DNA from: Cannabis sativa
Taxonomy: Eukaryota > Streptophyta > Magnoliopsida > Rosales > Cannabaceae
Assembly: GCF_029168945.1 (NCBI RefSeq)
Contig: NC_083603.1
Location: forward strand, 9,238,001-9,302,000
Direction: 5' to 3'
Length of the DNA: 64,000 nt
Part shown: positions 35,800-47,565 of the stretch, piece after piece
Numbering within the stretch: the stretch's first letter is position 1
Layout: every line of letters starts with the position of its first letter
The notes under the pieces: model-generated
Told to the model about the DNA's origin: nothing
The model's database searches: none
What the model saw: the letters and a program-made list of their open reading frames with translations, nothing else
Program-made: the position numbers and the translations under genes

Positions 35800-38211
35800 T
35801 CATTCTTTCACCAGCAAAAGTTCCTTAACAATGGTACCCCACATATTTCTAGCTTCTGGGAATAAATGGCCAGCGCCGGTTAACTCGTGATAGTGAATCC
35901 ATGGGAGTCGCTGGGCAATGTAGCGTTGCAGCAAAACAGACACAAGTCTGTCTTCATCTCCATGCCATAGGTGAACAGAACCTTCATTGTTCGGAAATGG
36001 ATTTTCTAGTTCTAAAGGACTGAATTCCCACTTTCCAAATCCCACCATCAAGTCACGGTGGACGGACTCATATTCACCCTGTTGTTTTACATGTGCCTGA
36101 AGAATTCCAATGAGATTTTAGTGTTTATAATTAGATATCAAAATGATTATACTTAAAGCCACCAAAGAAGCAAGTTCTACACAATGAGATTTAGTTATGC
36201 ATATGCCAACAAAAGGCATTCTTAATCCCATTGAAACTGCTCAATTGGGATTAAAATAAATTCCGGGTAAGGTAAATTTTGTCCACACTTACATAACATA
36301 GATTTCCTTTCAATAAAAGTAGCTTTCATCAAAAACGTTGTAAGAACCATGTTTTTGTGCATGTCAAATTATGAGTTTTCTGCCATTTGGACAGTCGGTA
36401 GTGCCATCTGAGTATGTTTGTTACTGGTTTATAGATTAGCTTTGACAGATTAGCATTTTTATATTAAAATATCTTGAACAACTGTCAATGAGTTGTTGTG
36501 AGCTATCAAAGTCAATTTTGTGTGAGTTGGTGATATATATTGATTCTTGAATATTGTGACCAACTCTCACTTATTTGATTCTTTGATAGAGATTTTTCTT
36601 TGCTAGGGTAGAAATCTTTTTCTTCTTCTTCTTTGTTTCTTCCAGGTTCTTCCGTTGTTGAAGAATTCAAGCTTTTGTGATGAAGTGATAATGGAGGTTG
36701 TTTCATCTAAAGGGAAATTCAGAGTCATAGCTAAAGGGATTTCAGCTCAATCAAAACAAGGGGAGCTTGTCTTCGAATCTAAGAGGACTTAGATTTGAAA
36801 CTTGGTTGGTCAATCAAGATCTTAGGATAAATTGTTGTAAGAATCTTTATTGTATTGTTTTACATACATTTAATTTACAAACTAGAGTTTGTATCTTGAC
36901 ATTGATTCTTATCGGAGATTATTTACCTTGGTTTGGGGAACCCAAACACTAACTACCTAGAATGTGTTTCTAGGGCAGATGAAACTTGTAAATCTATAGT
37001 ATTCATCTTCATTTACTTTCTGCATTTTAGCTTTTAATAATCCTTGAAAATTTGTAGTAAAACTACTAAATTTTATATTGTGTGATTGAATGTCATTATT
37101 TCAATTAGTAGCATCCGATTAGATCGGTTTTTCAAACATTATAAACTAGATTGAAGCTATAAAGAGCAGTATTAATACTGAATTTTAGCTATAAATGTCA
37201 TTTTGTGCTATAAAGAATCTCTTAATAATTGTTGTAACTAAACATGATAGGCATTTTCAAAAGAAGTGAAAATTCAGAACTAGTTATGCAGGTACCGTGT
37301 ATGTCTTTCTTGCTCTTTCTCGCAATAACGCGAATTCTTTGTCTTCTGAAGAAAGAACATCTAAACTTAAATTAAGAACACTGGAAGAGGGAAACCATTT
37401 TTGAGTATTCCACCAGTATGCAAGCCATGGGGCATGGTGAGAAACACTGTATGCCAACCGGTCATTCCACAATTCTCGGTTGAAGGCTGCATTAGATAGA
37501 TTTGCAGGTAAACCAGGCCACCAGTAGTTTACAACAGGAGCTATCAGTGCTGCCCCTGCTATTCTGTAAGTATTTACATATTTTCTCAGCATAACAGAAG
37601 CTGTTTTATTACACCACAATACCACATTGCATTTCAAAGACATAAGTAAATCATACCTGTGAGGGATGTATTTCAGGACACTCCAAAGCACCTGTCCACC
37701 CATGGAGAAACCAATTACATAAAATTTGGAGCCTAGTCCTAATTGATCAGCAAGCTCTTCAATATCTAAAGCCATGCTTTTCACCGTGCGTTTTGGATTA
37801 GGATCACTCTCTCCATAACCAGGTCTGTCGAAAGACACAATGTAAATGCCAAGATCTTCAACAAGTTCCTACAAAAATAAAAACATAGATTAAGCTTTAG
37901 AGAAGAACAAAACTCATAGGGCAGAGAATGAATACAAAGAGATAGACAAGTACCCGAGACAAGAATCCAGCAAAAGTGTCATGTCTGCAAGAATCAATAG
38001 CATGAACAAAGACAATCTTATGCTTGGCACTATCTTTTGACATACCCTGCTCTTTATATGCCAAATGCCTTCCATCACTGAGTTTTATTCTTGGTGCTGT
38101 GACTGGGGGGCCTTCTACAGTGCCACAAATCTTGGGTGGAGGAGGTTGAATTGCTTGATATGCCCATGCCAGAATTCCCACTAATAACAAGGCTAGTGTT
38201 TTCTTAAGCAT
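35800..38211 (-). CDS. Alpha/beta-hydrolase, cluster copy A (N-terminally reduced)
   Basis: Exons 38211-37954, 37868-37657, 37563-37296 and 36096-35800 join in frame to 344 residues, starting at the Met that opens exon 2 in the sister genes. It starts directly with a hydrophobic anchor (MLKKTLALLLVGILAWAY) and then a Pro-rich linker. The nucleophile elbow GFSMGGQ gives Ser141; D295 (HGDEDRLV) and H323 (GAGHLF) complete the expected triad. The oxyanion-side HGFDSC of the sisters reads HAIDSC here. Exon 1 is destroyed (see 38539-38632) and the usual intron-1 acceptor is AA instead of AG. A possible new acceptor TTATTTTAG lies about 20 bases upstream of the Met. Intron 4 is swollen to 1.2 kb. 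It may be a shortened working gene or an early pseudogene. Substrate unknown. Confidence 0.65.
36300..37250. other. Probable transposon insertion inside intron 4 of copy A
   Basis: Intron 4 is 1,199 bp here against 483, 137 and 94 bp in copies B, C and D. The extra DNA contains a stretch resembling a Copia-type LTR (near 36730-36960: GAGCTTGTCTTCGAATCTAA, TTTGGGGAACCCAAACACTA). I could not identify its borders or a target duplication. Confidence 0.45.
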
Positions 38212-38538
38212 TATTGAAAGTTGATCTTTAGCTAAAATAACAACAGGGATCAGAGACTGAGTAAGGTCAAGCAAGGTTATGATGAAAAAAGTAATCAACT
38301 TTGTCAAGTAAGACACATAAAAATTTCTAGACCACACATGTATAAACGAGCTCAATGTAAAAGTTTCAATCCATACAAAGTCTACAGACACATATGCAGT
38401 GAAGTATATTTATTGATACTCTTAAACCAAGGAGAACCACTCAAATAATAACATTTTCAACAATTGTACAGTATTTGGTAAACCAAAAACTTGAAAACAG
38501 TGACAAAAGAATAAGATTAAGCTCATATCCAACCCCAC

Positions 38539-38632
38539 CTTAAGGAAGGTGAGAAAAACTGTTTTGCTTGACTCTTCTGGTGTGAGCCTTTGCAGTTGCT
38601 GCTGATATTTTCCTATTTACTCCTCCAGCCAA
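38539..38632 (-). pseudogene. Dead exon 1 of hydrolase copy A
   Basis: Codon-for-codon alignment with exon 1 of copy C is clear (AGGVNRKISAA-like, KAHTRR, SF-HLP). The start codon is TTG instead of ATG, and the last full codon is TAA where copy C has TCA. The donor GTGGGG is still present. The lesions are specific to this copy. Confidence 0.8.
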
Positions 38633-38981
38633 TTATACCAAACATACAGACCTGTTCCCACTCTTTAATACTATTTAATGGGTTTTAGAGGGAAGTGGAA
38701 TGGTAAAACGTACACTTCTGCCTCAAGTTGAACTTTCTATACTTTTTTAGTTTTACCTTATCAATCATTGAAAACATGATTGAGCACAATCGACATGAGT
38801 TGTTCTGTCAACTATATCTTGTTGCTTTGAGTTATCCCACCACTAGTGTAACGACACTTTTTCAAAAATAATTCCAACGTGACACAATGTTGACTTGGAC
38901 AAAAATCCAAGCTTTTTTTTGTTTCTCTCCAATTTTTTTCAGACAAAAATAGATCAATTATTACTTTTCCAATAAATAGAT

Positions 38982-39378
38982 TGTCAGGATGCAGAAGTAT
39001 ATGGATTTTATCTTAAAACTAATTGACAATGAGAAAAATAGTCTATGTATTTTATCTATAGTATTTAGTTTCAACACATTATCAATGTGAAACTTTCTAA
39101 CATTCCCTCAAAATAGTGGCTATTTTTTTTTCTCACCAATCTTGAACAATTCGATCACAAATGACCCTTTGTGGCTCACAACGACTTTTTCTTTTAGCTT
39201 TGATACCATGTTAGAATGCGGAAGTGTATGGTTGAAGAAGTAAGAATAGGTGAGTGTATGGTAAGGTGCATAAAGTTTTATATCTATCTCAAAAACAATT
39301 AGCAATGAAGAGAATAACTCATGTATTTTATGTATGGTATTTAGTTTTAACACATTATTAATGTTGAACTCACTGACA
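38982..39378 (-). mobile_element. TRIM (miniature LTR retrotransposon)
   Basis: Two direct terminal repeats, 38982-39102 (121 bp) and 39209-39378 (170 bp, with about 49 extra bases), both TG...CA. Between them are only 106 bp. Read on the minus strand, the interior starts with TGGTATCAAAGC (39208-39197), one base away from the initiator-Met tRNA primer site TGGTATCAGAGC. It ends with the purine tract TGAGGGAA (39110-39103). A perfect 5-bp target duplication TAGAT flanks it (38977-38981, 39379-39383). It lies between hydrolase copies A and B. Confidence 0.88.
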
Positions 39379-39544
39379 TAGATAAGGCATTTATAGTTCT
39401 ACTGTAAGACTAAGAGCTCACACTAGAAATTATACAAACTATATGAAAATACATAATGAAGAAACATGTCTTTCTTAGTTCTATTTGTGTAACAAATAGG
39501 TTTGAATATTACACAAAAATTGATGAGAATGGCTCAAAGGAGGC

Positions 39545-41996
39545 TCACTTCTTCCTCACCAAAAGTTCCTTAATGATTTTATCACACATCCCTTCAGCTT
39601 CTGGAAATAAGTGGCCAGCACCGGTTAGCTCATGAAAGTGAATCCATGGGAGTTGTTGGGCGATGTAGCGTTGCGGTGAAATAGGCACAATCTTGTCTTC
39701 ATCACCATGCCACAAGTGAACAGAACCTTCATTGTTCGGAAATGGATTTTTAAGTTCCAAAGGACTGAATTCCCACTTCCCAAAAGTCACAATTATGTCC
39801 CGGTGGATGGATTCGAATTCTCCTTGCTGTCTTACCTGTGCCTGAGAAACCACATTGAGTGTTAATTAAATGCCAGCTGAAGAAAAAAGGTGAAGATCAT
39901 CCCCACCGAGTATATGTAGCACATTAGCACTGGTAAAAAAAAAAGCTTTCAACCAGCCATCCCCACTGAAACAGCATAACGAGCTGGAATCTCTCCATTA
40001 ATGCAGTGCAAGCTACAATTTACTAATACACATCTACCACTGTCATCCTAGTGATCGACCATTCAAATTTGATCAGGGTGAAAAGAAAGTACCTTTCATA
40101 ATAATTTTATCAAACTAAATTAAATGTCTATTTACAATTGACATGATTGGAATTGGAATATTCATTCACCTTCTAAAACAATGTTATGTTTAACAAAAAG
40201 TACTAAAATCGTGTTACACTCAGCACAAACTAAAATGGAAAATAAAATATTGGCAAGAATTCTTAAAACAAGTAAAAAAAAATTTTAAAAAAAAAGGTGC
40301 TTTAATAAAGTGGTTTGCATGTACCATGTATGTTTTTCTTGCTTGCCTTAGAGGCAACATAACTATTTCTCTGTCCTGGGAAGAAAGAATATCAGGACTA
40401 TGAGCCACAGCACTCATGTAAGGAAACCAATTTTGAGTATTCCACCAGTATGTAAGCCATGGGATGTAGTGAGCAACACGAAGTGCCCACCGGTCACTAC
40501 AAGGTGTTTGTTGATCGAAGACCTCTTTAGATAGATTTGCAGGAAAACCAGTCCACCAGTGGTTAAAAACAGGAGCTATGAGTGCTGCACCTGCTACCCT
40601 GTTACAATTACATAGACTCCTCATTCAGGGCATAAAAAACACCCCAACAAAAGTATTCTCTAGGACACAACAATGCCAACATATTTCAAACATTGCATTT
40701 CAAAAAAGATAAATCATACCGGTGAGGGATGTATTTCAGGACACTCCAAATCACCTGCCCGCCTAATGAAAAACCAACTACATAGAATTTTGATCCTAGC
40801 TTTAAATGATCAGCAAGCTCTTCAATATCTGAAGCCATGCTCTTCACTGTGCGGTTTGGATTAGGATCACTTTCTCCATAGCCTGGTCTGTCAAATGACA
40901 CTATGTATAGACCTAGTTCTTCAATAAGATCCTAAAAGATCAATTGTCAAACATAAGTTAAACTTTAAAGAAAACCGAACAACATAGTATAGAGTGAATA
41001 GAGAGATGAAGACAAGTACCGGAGACAGGTATTTGGCTAAACTGTCATGCCTGCAACAATCAAATCCATGAACAAACACAAGTTTATGCTTGGCACTATC
41101 TTTTGACACACCATTCTCTATGTAGGCCAAATGCCTTCCATCACTAAGCTTTATTCTTGGTGATGTAATAGCAGGGCCTTCAGGAGAGCCACATATCTTG
41201 GTAGGAGGAGGTTGGATTGCTTGATATGCCCAAGCAAGTATACCCACAAACAATAAAGCTAGTACTTTCTTAAGCATCCCTGAAAGTTTGTGGCTTTAAT
41301 TAAAGTTATAACAAAGCTATATAAACAAACCACAGAACTATGAAAAATCCAGTTTATTGAGCAAAGTTATATTAAACAAATGTACCAACTCTGTCAAGTT
41401 CATCATCTATAATTAGAAATGGACCAGAATTGTCAAGTTCATGAATTACTTACTAAAAAGATCACAAGAAGGGTTCAAATTCAAAGATGGAAAAATATCA
41501 TAACTTCAGAAACTCTTACTCCACATAAAGAAAGTATCTTTATTTTGCCTAAAAATCCAAATCTCTTTTACAACTTTAACTCCACATGTACAATGATGCT
41601 GTTAGAGCCAAGCCCTTATATAAAGTTTGTCAATTTAAAGGAATCGAATGAAGAAGAAGACCCAAATAAAAAAGTAAACTTAGATATAAATCATAAATGT
41701 AAAATTTAGACTATTCTCGTACACCAAATGAGAAATACCATTAAAAAACAGAGAATTGAAAATCTCAAACAAAGAAATATGATAGTTTTCAGTACCAAAA
41801 CAGTTGAAAAGAATAAAGACTAATATGGCAACGTTAAATTTCAACTTCCTTAAATTGATAAATAAAAGGGGACAAGAGAGAAGAAGAAGAAAAACCCACC
41901 TGTAGGAAAGTGAAAAGAAGTGTTGTTGTTGTTAGGTCTTCTGGTGTGAGCTCTAGCTGATGCTGCAGATATCTTCCTATTTGCTCCTTCAGCCAT
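39545..41996 (-). CDS. Alpha/beta-hydrolase, cluster copy B
   Basis: Five exons (41996-41900, 41279-41020, 40931-40720, 40598-40325, 39841-39545) with GT-AG introns give 379 residues. A 33-residue polar N-tail (MAEGANRKISAASARAHTRR) precedes a hydrophobic anchor (MLKKVLALLFVGILAWAY), so the protein is probably membrane-attached. The fold's key residues are present: HGFDCC at the oxyanion side, nucleophile Ser174 in GFSLGGQ, Asp330 in HGDEDKIVP and His358 in GAGHLF. It belongs to an uncharacterised plant esterase/lipase-like hydrolase group. Direction and exon plan match copies C and D, so it arose by tandem duplication. Substrate unknown. Confidence 0.9.
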
Positions 41997-42281
41997 CTTC
42001 ACCAACTAGTTTAGTAGTACTCACTGACTCACTCGTAGATTTACACAACATCAAAGAAGAGAAAGTCTTTCCATTCATGTATTTATAAATAATAAATAAA
42101 AAAAAAGTACTACAGAGTACAGAGAGAGATTCATGTCTGCAGCTACAGAGGATCTGTACCTTGACATGTGATAGATTAGAGACTTTTCAGATTTTTTTCT
42201 TTTCAGATTATTTTTTTTTAGAAAGAGCAAATATCTTTTCTTGACTTTACTTTGTTTTGTTAGAAAAAAAAAAAATAAAGC

Positions 42282-42652
42282 GGTAAATATTATTTTGAAT
42301 TCTATATTTTGTAAAAATTATTAATTGGATATTTTATTTTGTTAAATGACAAAATAAACCCTGTATTTTTTAAAATTATACAAATAAGACTCTAAACTTA
42401 TTTTTTATCAAAATAAAACTTAATAATAATCTAATCCAAAGATGTTATGGCAATATTAATTATATTTTCTGCATCTGTTTGTGTTAGAAATTGTCTTAAA
42501 GTTGATTATATTAAAAAATAAAATTGTTGAAAATTGAGCTCAATATCCTATTTTTATTATTTTGAAAAAATATAGGATTTATTTTGTTATTTAACAACAC
42601 AAATAATCTAATTGGTAACTTTTGCAAAACACAGAATACAAAATAATATTTT
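42282..42652. mobile_element. MITE, family 1 copy 2 (diverged)
   Basis: Begins GGTAAATATTATTTTGAATT and ends with the complement of a similar string. It parallels 12021-12389 block by block (TTTTGTTAAATGACAAAATAAA; TTTTGCAAAACACAGA). More diverged than copy 1; no clean target duplication seen. It lies upstream of hydrolase copy B. Confidence 0.65.
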
Positions 42653-43960
42653 TCAATAAAAAAAAAATTGAACGCGTGGAATGTAATATCACATAGATGA
42701 TTGCTAAAAAGATTCACTATTTTATATTGTAATGAAGGAGATGTGTAATGAATATAGTTACAATTATATTCTTACTATCATAAATTTATTGATTGATGAT
42801 TAATAAAATATAAATAATTATTAATTAATACTAAGTTTTTTTGTTATTTTGAAAGAATTAATACTAAGTTACACTAAATGCCACAACTATTGGTTGGGAA
42901 AATGGACAACAAAAACACCTTAATTTTAGATATTTAGTACAAAATATGCACCACAATATTACCTTAAATTCACGAAGAGTAATAATATGTGTTAAAATAT
43001 TACACCCAATAATGTTACAATATTATTTATTTTGTTTTGTTTTAGATAAAATCAGTTATTATAAATTAAGGTGAGTCATTTACAATACTAAAAAAATAAT
43101 AAAAATTATCTTCTCTAACTAGATACAATTGTCCAACACTAAAATTTATTTATCTAATTTATAAGCGACTTAGTTAGCATTTTGAATGAAAGGATAATTG
43201 ATTTGTAATATCTTAGTTAGCATCTTGAAATGAATGATAACCAAGTATCTCGTTTAAATGGGCAAATTTTAGGATATTGAATTATTGTAGGTGCTTGATG
43301 GGTTATAGTATGCTTATGGTATAATATAGTCTAAAATAATTTTTCATCTACCTTTTACCTAAAATTACATTACAACCGTGAAAGTCTTTTTGATTCCAAG
43401 TAAGAATTTTTGACATTAGTAGAGAGAAGTAAGTTATGCAAGCATATTGATCATTGGGTTATGGAAAGTTGGAAAAAGTAAAATTTTTATGATGTTATCC
43501 AAATAAAAAATTTTAATTTGCATATATACACTATTCTTCAAAGAAAGTATTTGAATTAATTGTTAGAGTATTAGAATTAAAAATTTGATTAATTAATTAA
43601 TTGAAGCTCTAGAGGTGGCAGCGGTAGTATAAAAATTGGAGGCTTAATTAATTGTTTGTTGGTCTAGTTTGTTTTCTTAGTTTTAGTCTTACTCGAGGAC
43701 GAGTAAGGATTTAGTTTGAGGGAATTTGTTAAACTATTTTTAGCCTCTTTATTGGATCATTTTTAGAGTTCATTTTCTTCTTCATTGTCACCTTTTGGAA
43801 CATAATTACACTTGTTTTCTTTGTTTCAGGTTTTGACACTTAGAATATATAAATTAGTCAAATTTCAAAAAACAGTGATCTATAAGATAGCAAAAATTTT
43901 GCAACAAAATAAAACTGAAACTTCAAGCCTAAATTTTACTATGTTCTGATCAAATATGAA
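42653..43960. other. Intergenic DNA with a retroelement-tail-like segment
   Basis: The segment near 43690-43730 (ACTCGAGGACGAGTAAGGAT, then TTTGAGGGAATTTG) resembles the polypurine end that precedes the 3' LTR of some plant Gypsy elements. No LTR or coding region could be confirmed. No gene is seen. Confidence 0.4.
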
Positions 43961-43964
43961 AATA

Positions 43965-44985
43965 ACACAAAATAATTTAATAATTTAAAAATAAATAACA
44001 CAAAATAATTTAAACCAGTTATAATTAAAATATAACCGGTTTTGTAACATAATGAATAAAAATAAATAACACAAAATAATTTAAACCAATTATAATTAAA
44101 ATAGAACCGGTTCTGTAACAGTGTTATAATGAATAAAAATCAATTACACGAAATAACTCAAAACCGATTATAACTAAAATAGAACCGGTTATATAGCATA
44201 ATGAATACAAACAAGTAACACACAATAATTTAAACCGATTACAATTAAAAAATAAAGGAGAAATCAGTTCCTAAAACACTAAAACATAAATTAAAAACAA
44301 AACTAGTTCTACATGGTAACACATAATACCTCATAAAACCGATTATAATTTTTTTAAAAAAAAGGTGAGGATCAATTTAAAAAAATACTGAAGCATAAAT
44401 ATGAAAAGAACCAGCTCCGTAATAAAATAAATAACACAAATAATAACACACAATAACTAAAAATATAATATAAAAAAACCGGTTATATTTTAATTATAAC
44501 CGGTTTGAGTTATTGTGTGTTATTTATTTTTATTCATTATGTTATAGAACCGATTCTAGTTTTATTATATCCGAGACATTTGATCCCACTTTTTTTTAAA
44601 AAAAAATTATAACCGGTTTTATGAGGTATTATGTGTTATGAAGTATTTTATTGTAAAACTAGTTTTGCTTTAATTTATATTTCAGTGTTTTAAGAATTGA
44701 TTTCTTCTTTGTTTTTAATTGTAATCGGTTTGAGTTATTGCGTGTTACTTGTTGGTATTCATTATGTTATATAACCGGTTCTATTTTAGTTATAACTAGT
44801 TTGAGTTCTTTCGTGTTATTTGTTTTTATTCATTATAATACTGTTATAAAACCAGTTCTATTTTAATTATAAATGGTTTGAGTTATTTTATGTTATTTAT
44901 ATTTATTTATTATGTTACAGAACCAGTTATATTTCAATTATAATGGGTTTGAGTTATTAGTTTTTATTCATATAATTAACCGGTT
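43965..44985. mobile_element. Foldback element, ~1 kb, of ~70-bp units
   Basis: Left arm about 43965-44470 and right arm about 44475-44985 are inverted repeats around a centre near 44472. Each arm is built of several imperfect units containing AACCGGTT, ATAATGAATAAAAATAA and TAACACA(A/C)AATAA. A transcript through it would form a long hairpin. Arms have diverged at many positions. I could not find a target duplication. It sits between hydrolase copies B and C. Confidence 0.75.
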
Positions 44986-45019
44986 ATATTTTTAGTTATA
45001 TATGAGATATTTACTTTGG

Positions 45020-45200
45020 TGATTTTTCCAGTGACTTTTCCAGCAACGTTGACTTTTTCTGTTGATTTTTCTAGCGACGTTGACTTTTTCGTTGACTTTC
45101 CGACGACTTTTCTGGCGGCCGTGATTTCCTATGACGTTTCCATTGCCGATGACTTTTCCGGTGCCGGTGACTTTTTCGGTGCCAGCGACTTTTCCGGCAA
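45020..45200. repeat. GACTTTTCCGGNG-type degenerate repeat
   Basis: About a dozen variants of GACTTTTCCGGCG or its kin in a row, which makes a long Asp/Phe/Ser-rich frame by accident. It adjoins the foldback element and may be its flank. Confidence 0.6.
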
Positions 45201-45527
45201 ACTTATTATTGTTTTACAAATATGAGATTTCTATTTTTTTTTTTACAAAAATATGGCATAAAGAAATCCATATATATGTAAAAAAAATAAAAAAAACTCA
45301 TAACTCTATAGTGTTATTTATTTATGCCATAAAAAAGTAAACTATAGCCTCAATTCTCATATTTATGAAAATTCTCCAATACAATATACATAGCTAAGCT
45401 GACCCTAGGCTAAGACGGGCTAGGCCCGCGCCTGGGACCCACTCCTATTAGGGGTCCAAATGAAAAAAAAAATAAATATACATATTTCTTTTAATAATTT
45501 TTAAAAATATCATTTATTGTTATAAAA

Positions 45528-45800
45528 AGGGATAAGTTAAAAAATACCCCTTTAATTAATCAATTAATCAAATTTGCCTCAAATTTTATATTTATTTGAA
45601 ACATACCTCTTTTTATATGTATTGTACCTAAAATACCCTGACATAAGAGAGTCACATGGAGAGTATTTTGAAGTGACAAGGGCAAAATTGGTACAATGTT
45701 TAAAAAAAGAGGTAAAAATGATAGACTTTAAAAAAGAGGGTAAAAATAAGATAGGACAATATAAAAAGGGTATAGAGTCTAATTTCCTCTTATAAAAAGG
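45528..45800. repeat. Dispersed ~270-bp repeat, copy 2
   Basis: Partner of 25386-25662, same orientation, with small insertions (ACATAAGAGAGTCACATGGA where the other copy lacks part). Confidence 0.8.
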
Positions 45801-46419
45801 GCTCAAAAAAAATTATTTTTTACGGCCCAAATTAACTCAGAGCTGGCCCTATACAATACATGGCAATTCCCAAAAAAAAATTACAAAAATACGTTAACAT
45901 AAAAAAAAATTCATTTTAATTGTTTGAATTTTTTTATTTATTAAAAAATGAACTTCAGTAAACTACTCGATATTTTTCTTTTTTTTTTGTTTTATAGTTT
46001 ATTTATATTTGATTATAGTTGAGAGGTTGATTTCTTATTATTTTTTAGTTTTTTTCTTAGTTTTTCTGAGAAAGTCGTATTTTTATAATTTTAAAATTTT
46101 AAAATTAAATTTTTGTGAATAAAAATTTTATATCGAAAAATTATAAATAAAATATGTAAAAATATATTTTCAGAAAACTCCTAAAAAATTGCAAAACACA
46201 TCACTTTTCAAATATTTTAAAATTTCTTTATTTTAGAATATCTAATGTGGGTGCTCTAAGTAATACTCTTAAATTTTTATAGAAAGAAAAAAAAAAGTTC
46301 TTAAAAAATATAAGTAAAAATGTAAGAATTGCTAAAAGGGGTTCTCACAACGACATTTTGCACTTATAGTAAGAGCATGAATGTGTTTTCATTTTATCTT
46401 GTTTCTTATTATTATTAAT
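45801..46419. other. AT-rich spacer, no gene seen
   Basis: Low-complexity DNA sharing TTTTATAATTTTAAAATTTT with the left edge of the window. Confidence 0.5.
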
Positions 46420-47330
46420 TTTTCTTTTTTGAAGTGACCAAGAATTTTATTCAAAAACAACACACAAATTACAAGCTAAAGCTTACTACCAAAAAGCAGC
46501 AGCTCAGAAAAAGAAAAAATTACCATTGTTCAATTACATTGATAATATATTATTCTCCCCTCCTTAATCTATTACAATTCAATCCCAAGACCCTTGCTTT
46601 GACAGTTTTTTTAATCTCCTTGCTAATATATTTAGCTGAGAAGCAAGTATGATTAAAAAACACATCTATTCCTGTTCAGCCAAATAAAGTAAAGAGCATA
46701 TGTCATGGTTGTATTAAGAACACGGTCTTGGAAGTTAACTAGAGGTCTAGTGTACCATTGCTGATTTGTAGGCCAACTATAGTCTCCTATCCATTTGCAT
46801 ATTTCAACAACCACACTTTACGCAAGTGGACACTCCAGAAACAAGTGGATAAGAGTCTCATTTTCAGTTTAACAAACAGGACAAATAATCGTAGGTATGG
46901 TCATTATTTTGCTCAAATAATCCCAGGTGATTAGTTGGTTATTGACAGCTTGCCAATATATGAATTTATGTTTGAAAATATTCAACTTATGCCATACATT
47001 GGATGCATAATCAGCATTATCAACAGTTATCAAGTTAAGATAGAAGGATCCAACCTTAAATTTTCCAGTCCTTCTTGCATTCATCAATGCTCTCTCGTCA
47101 ATAGTATCTCTCAACTTCAAGAGTTTCTTAAAGTACCAGCTATCATCATTCATGAATGGCACAATCCAAAAATTCTTCTCTTTTAAGTAGATGGTATTAA
47201 TTCATTAACTCATAGGTTGTCTTGTATGCTTGTTATGGCCCAAATGTATATGTTCCATTTCCTACCCTCTTGGAAGCCAATTCAGCCTAATTTCTTAGGC
47301 AGGCATACTTTTTCCCAAGATGGGAGGAGA
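46420..47330 (-). pseudogene. LINE fragment: RT thumb, zinc-binding domain and 3' tail
   Basis: On the minus strand 47330-47170 gives WEKVCLPKKLG and GFQEGRKWNI, the end of a plant LINE reverse transcriptase. 47162-46869 gives LKLRDTIDERALMNA, VWHKLNIFKHKFIYWQAV and ICPVC, the zinc-binding domain. Further on LFLECPLA and YFIWLNRNRCVF appear. The end near 46430 has ATAAAATTCTTGGTCACTTC and an A-rich tail. In-frame stops (for example after ICPVC) and 5' truncation make it dead. It lies between hydrolase copies B and C. Confidence 0.8.
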
Positions 47331-47565
47331 TGGTACTTGTTTCTTCTTCTTCTTCTTATTGTTATTGTTATTATTATTATTATCATTATAAATATTTGAA
47401 TGCGACTTTTGTGAAGTTTCTGTACAAAACTGATAAACAAAATAATGCAACTTTAGTCCCTAAGAACTCAAATTATGAAAGAAGAACATGCCTCGCTAAG
47501 TTGTTTTCTGTTTCGCAATAGTTTTAGAACATTATATGTAAACTTAGAAGCTATATAAGTGTTGT

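Noticed and set aside
45016..45225. Asp/Phe/Ser-rich frame
   Set aside because: Product of a degenerate GACTTTTCC repeat.
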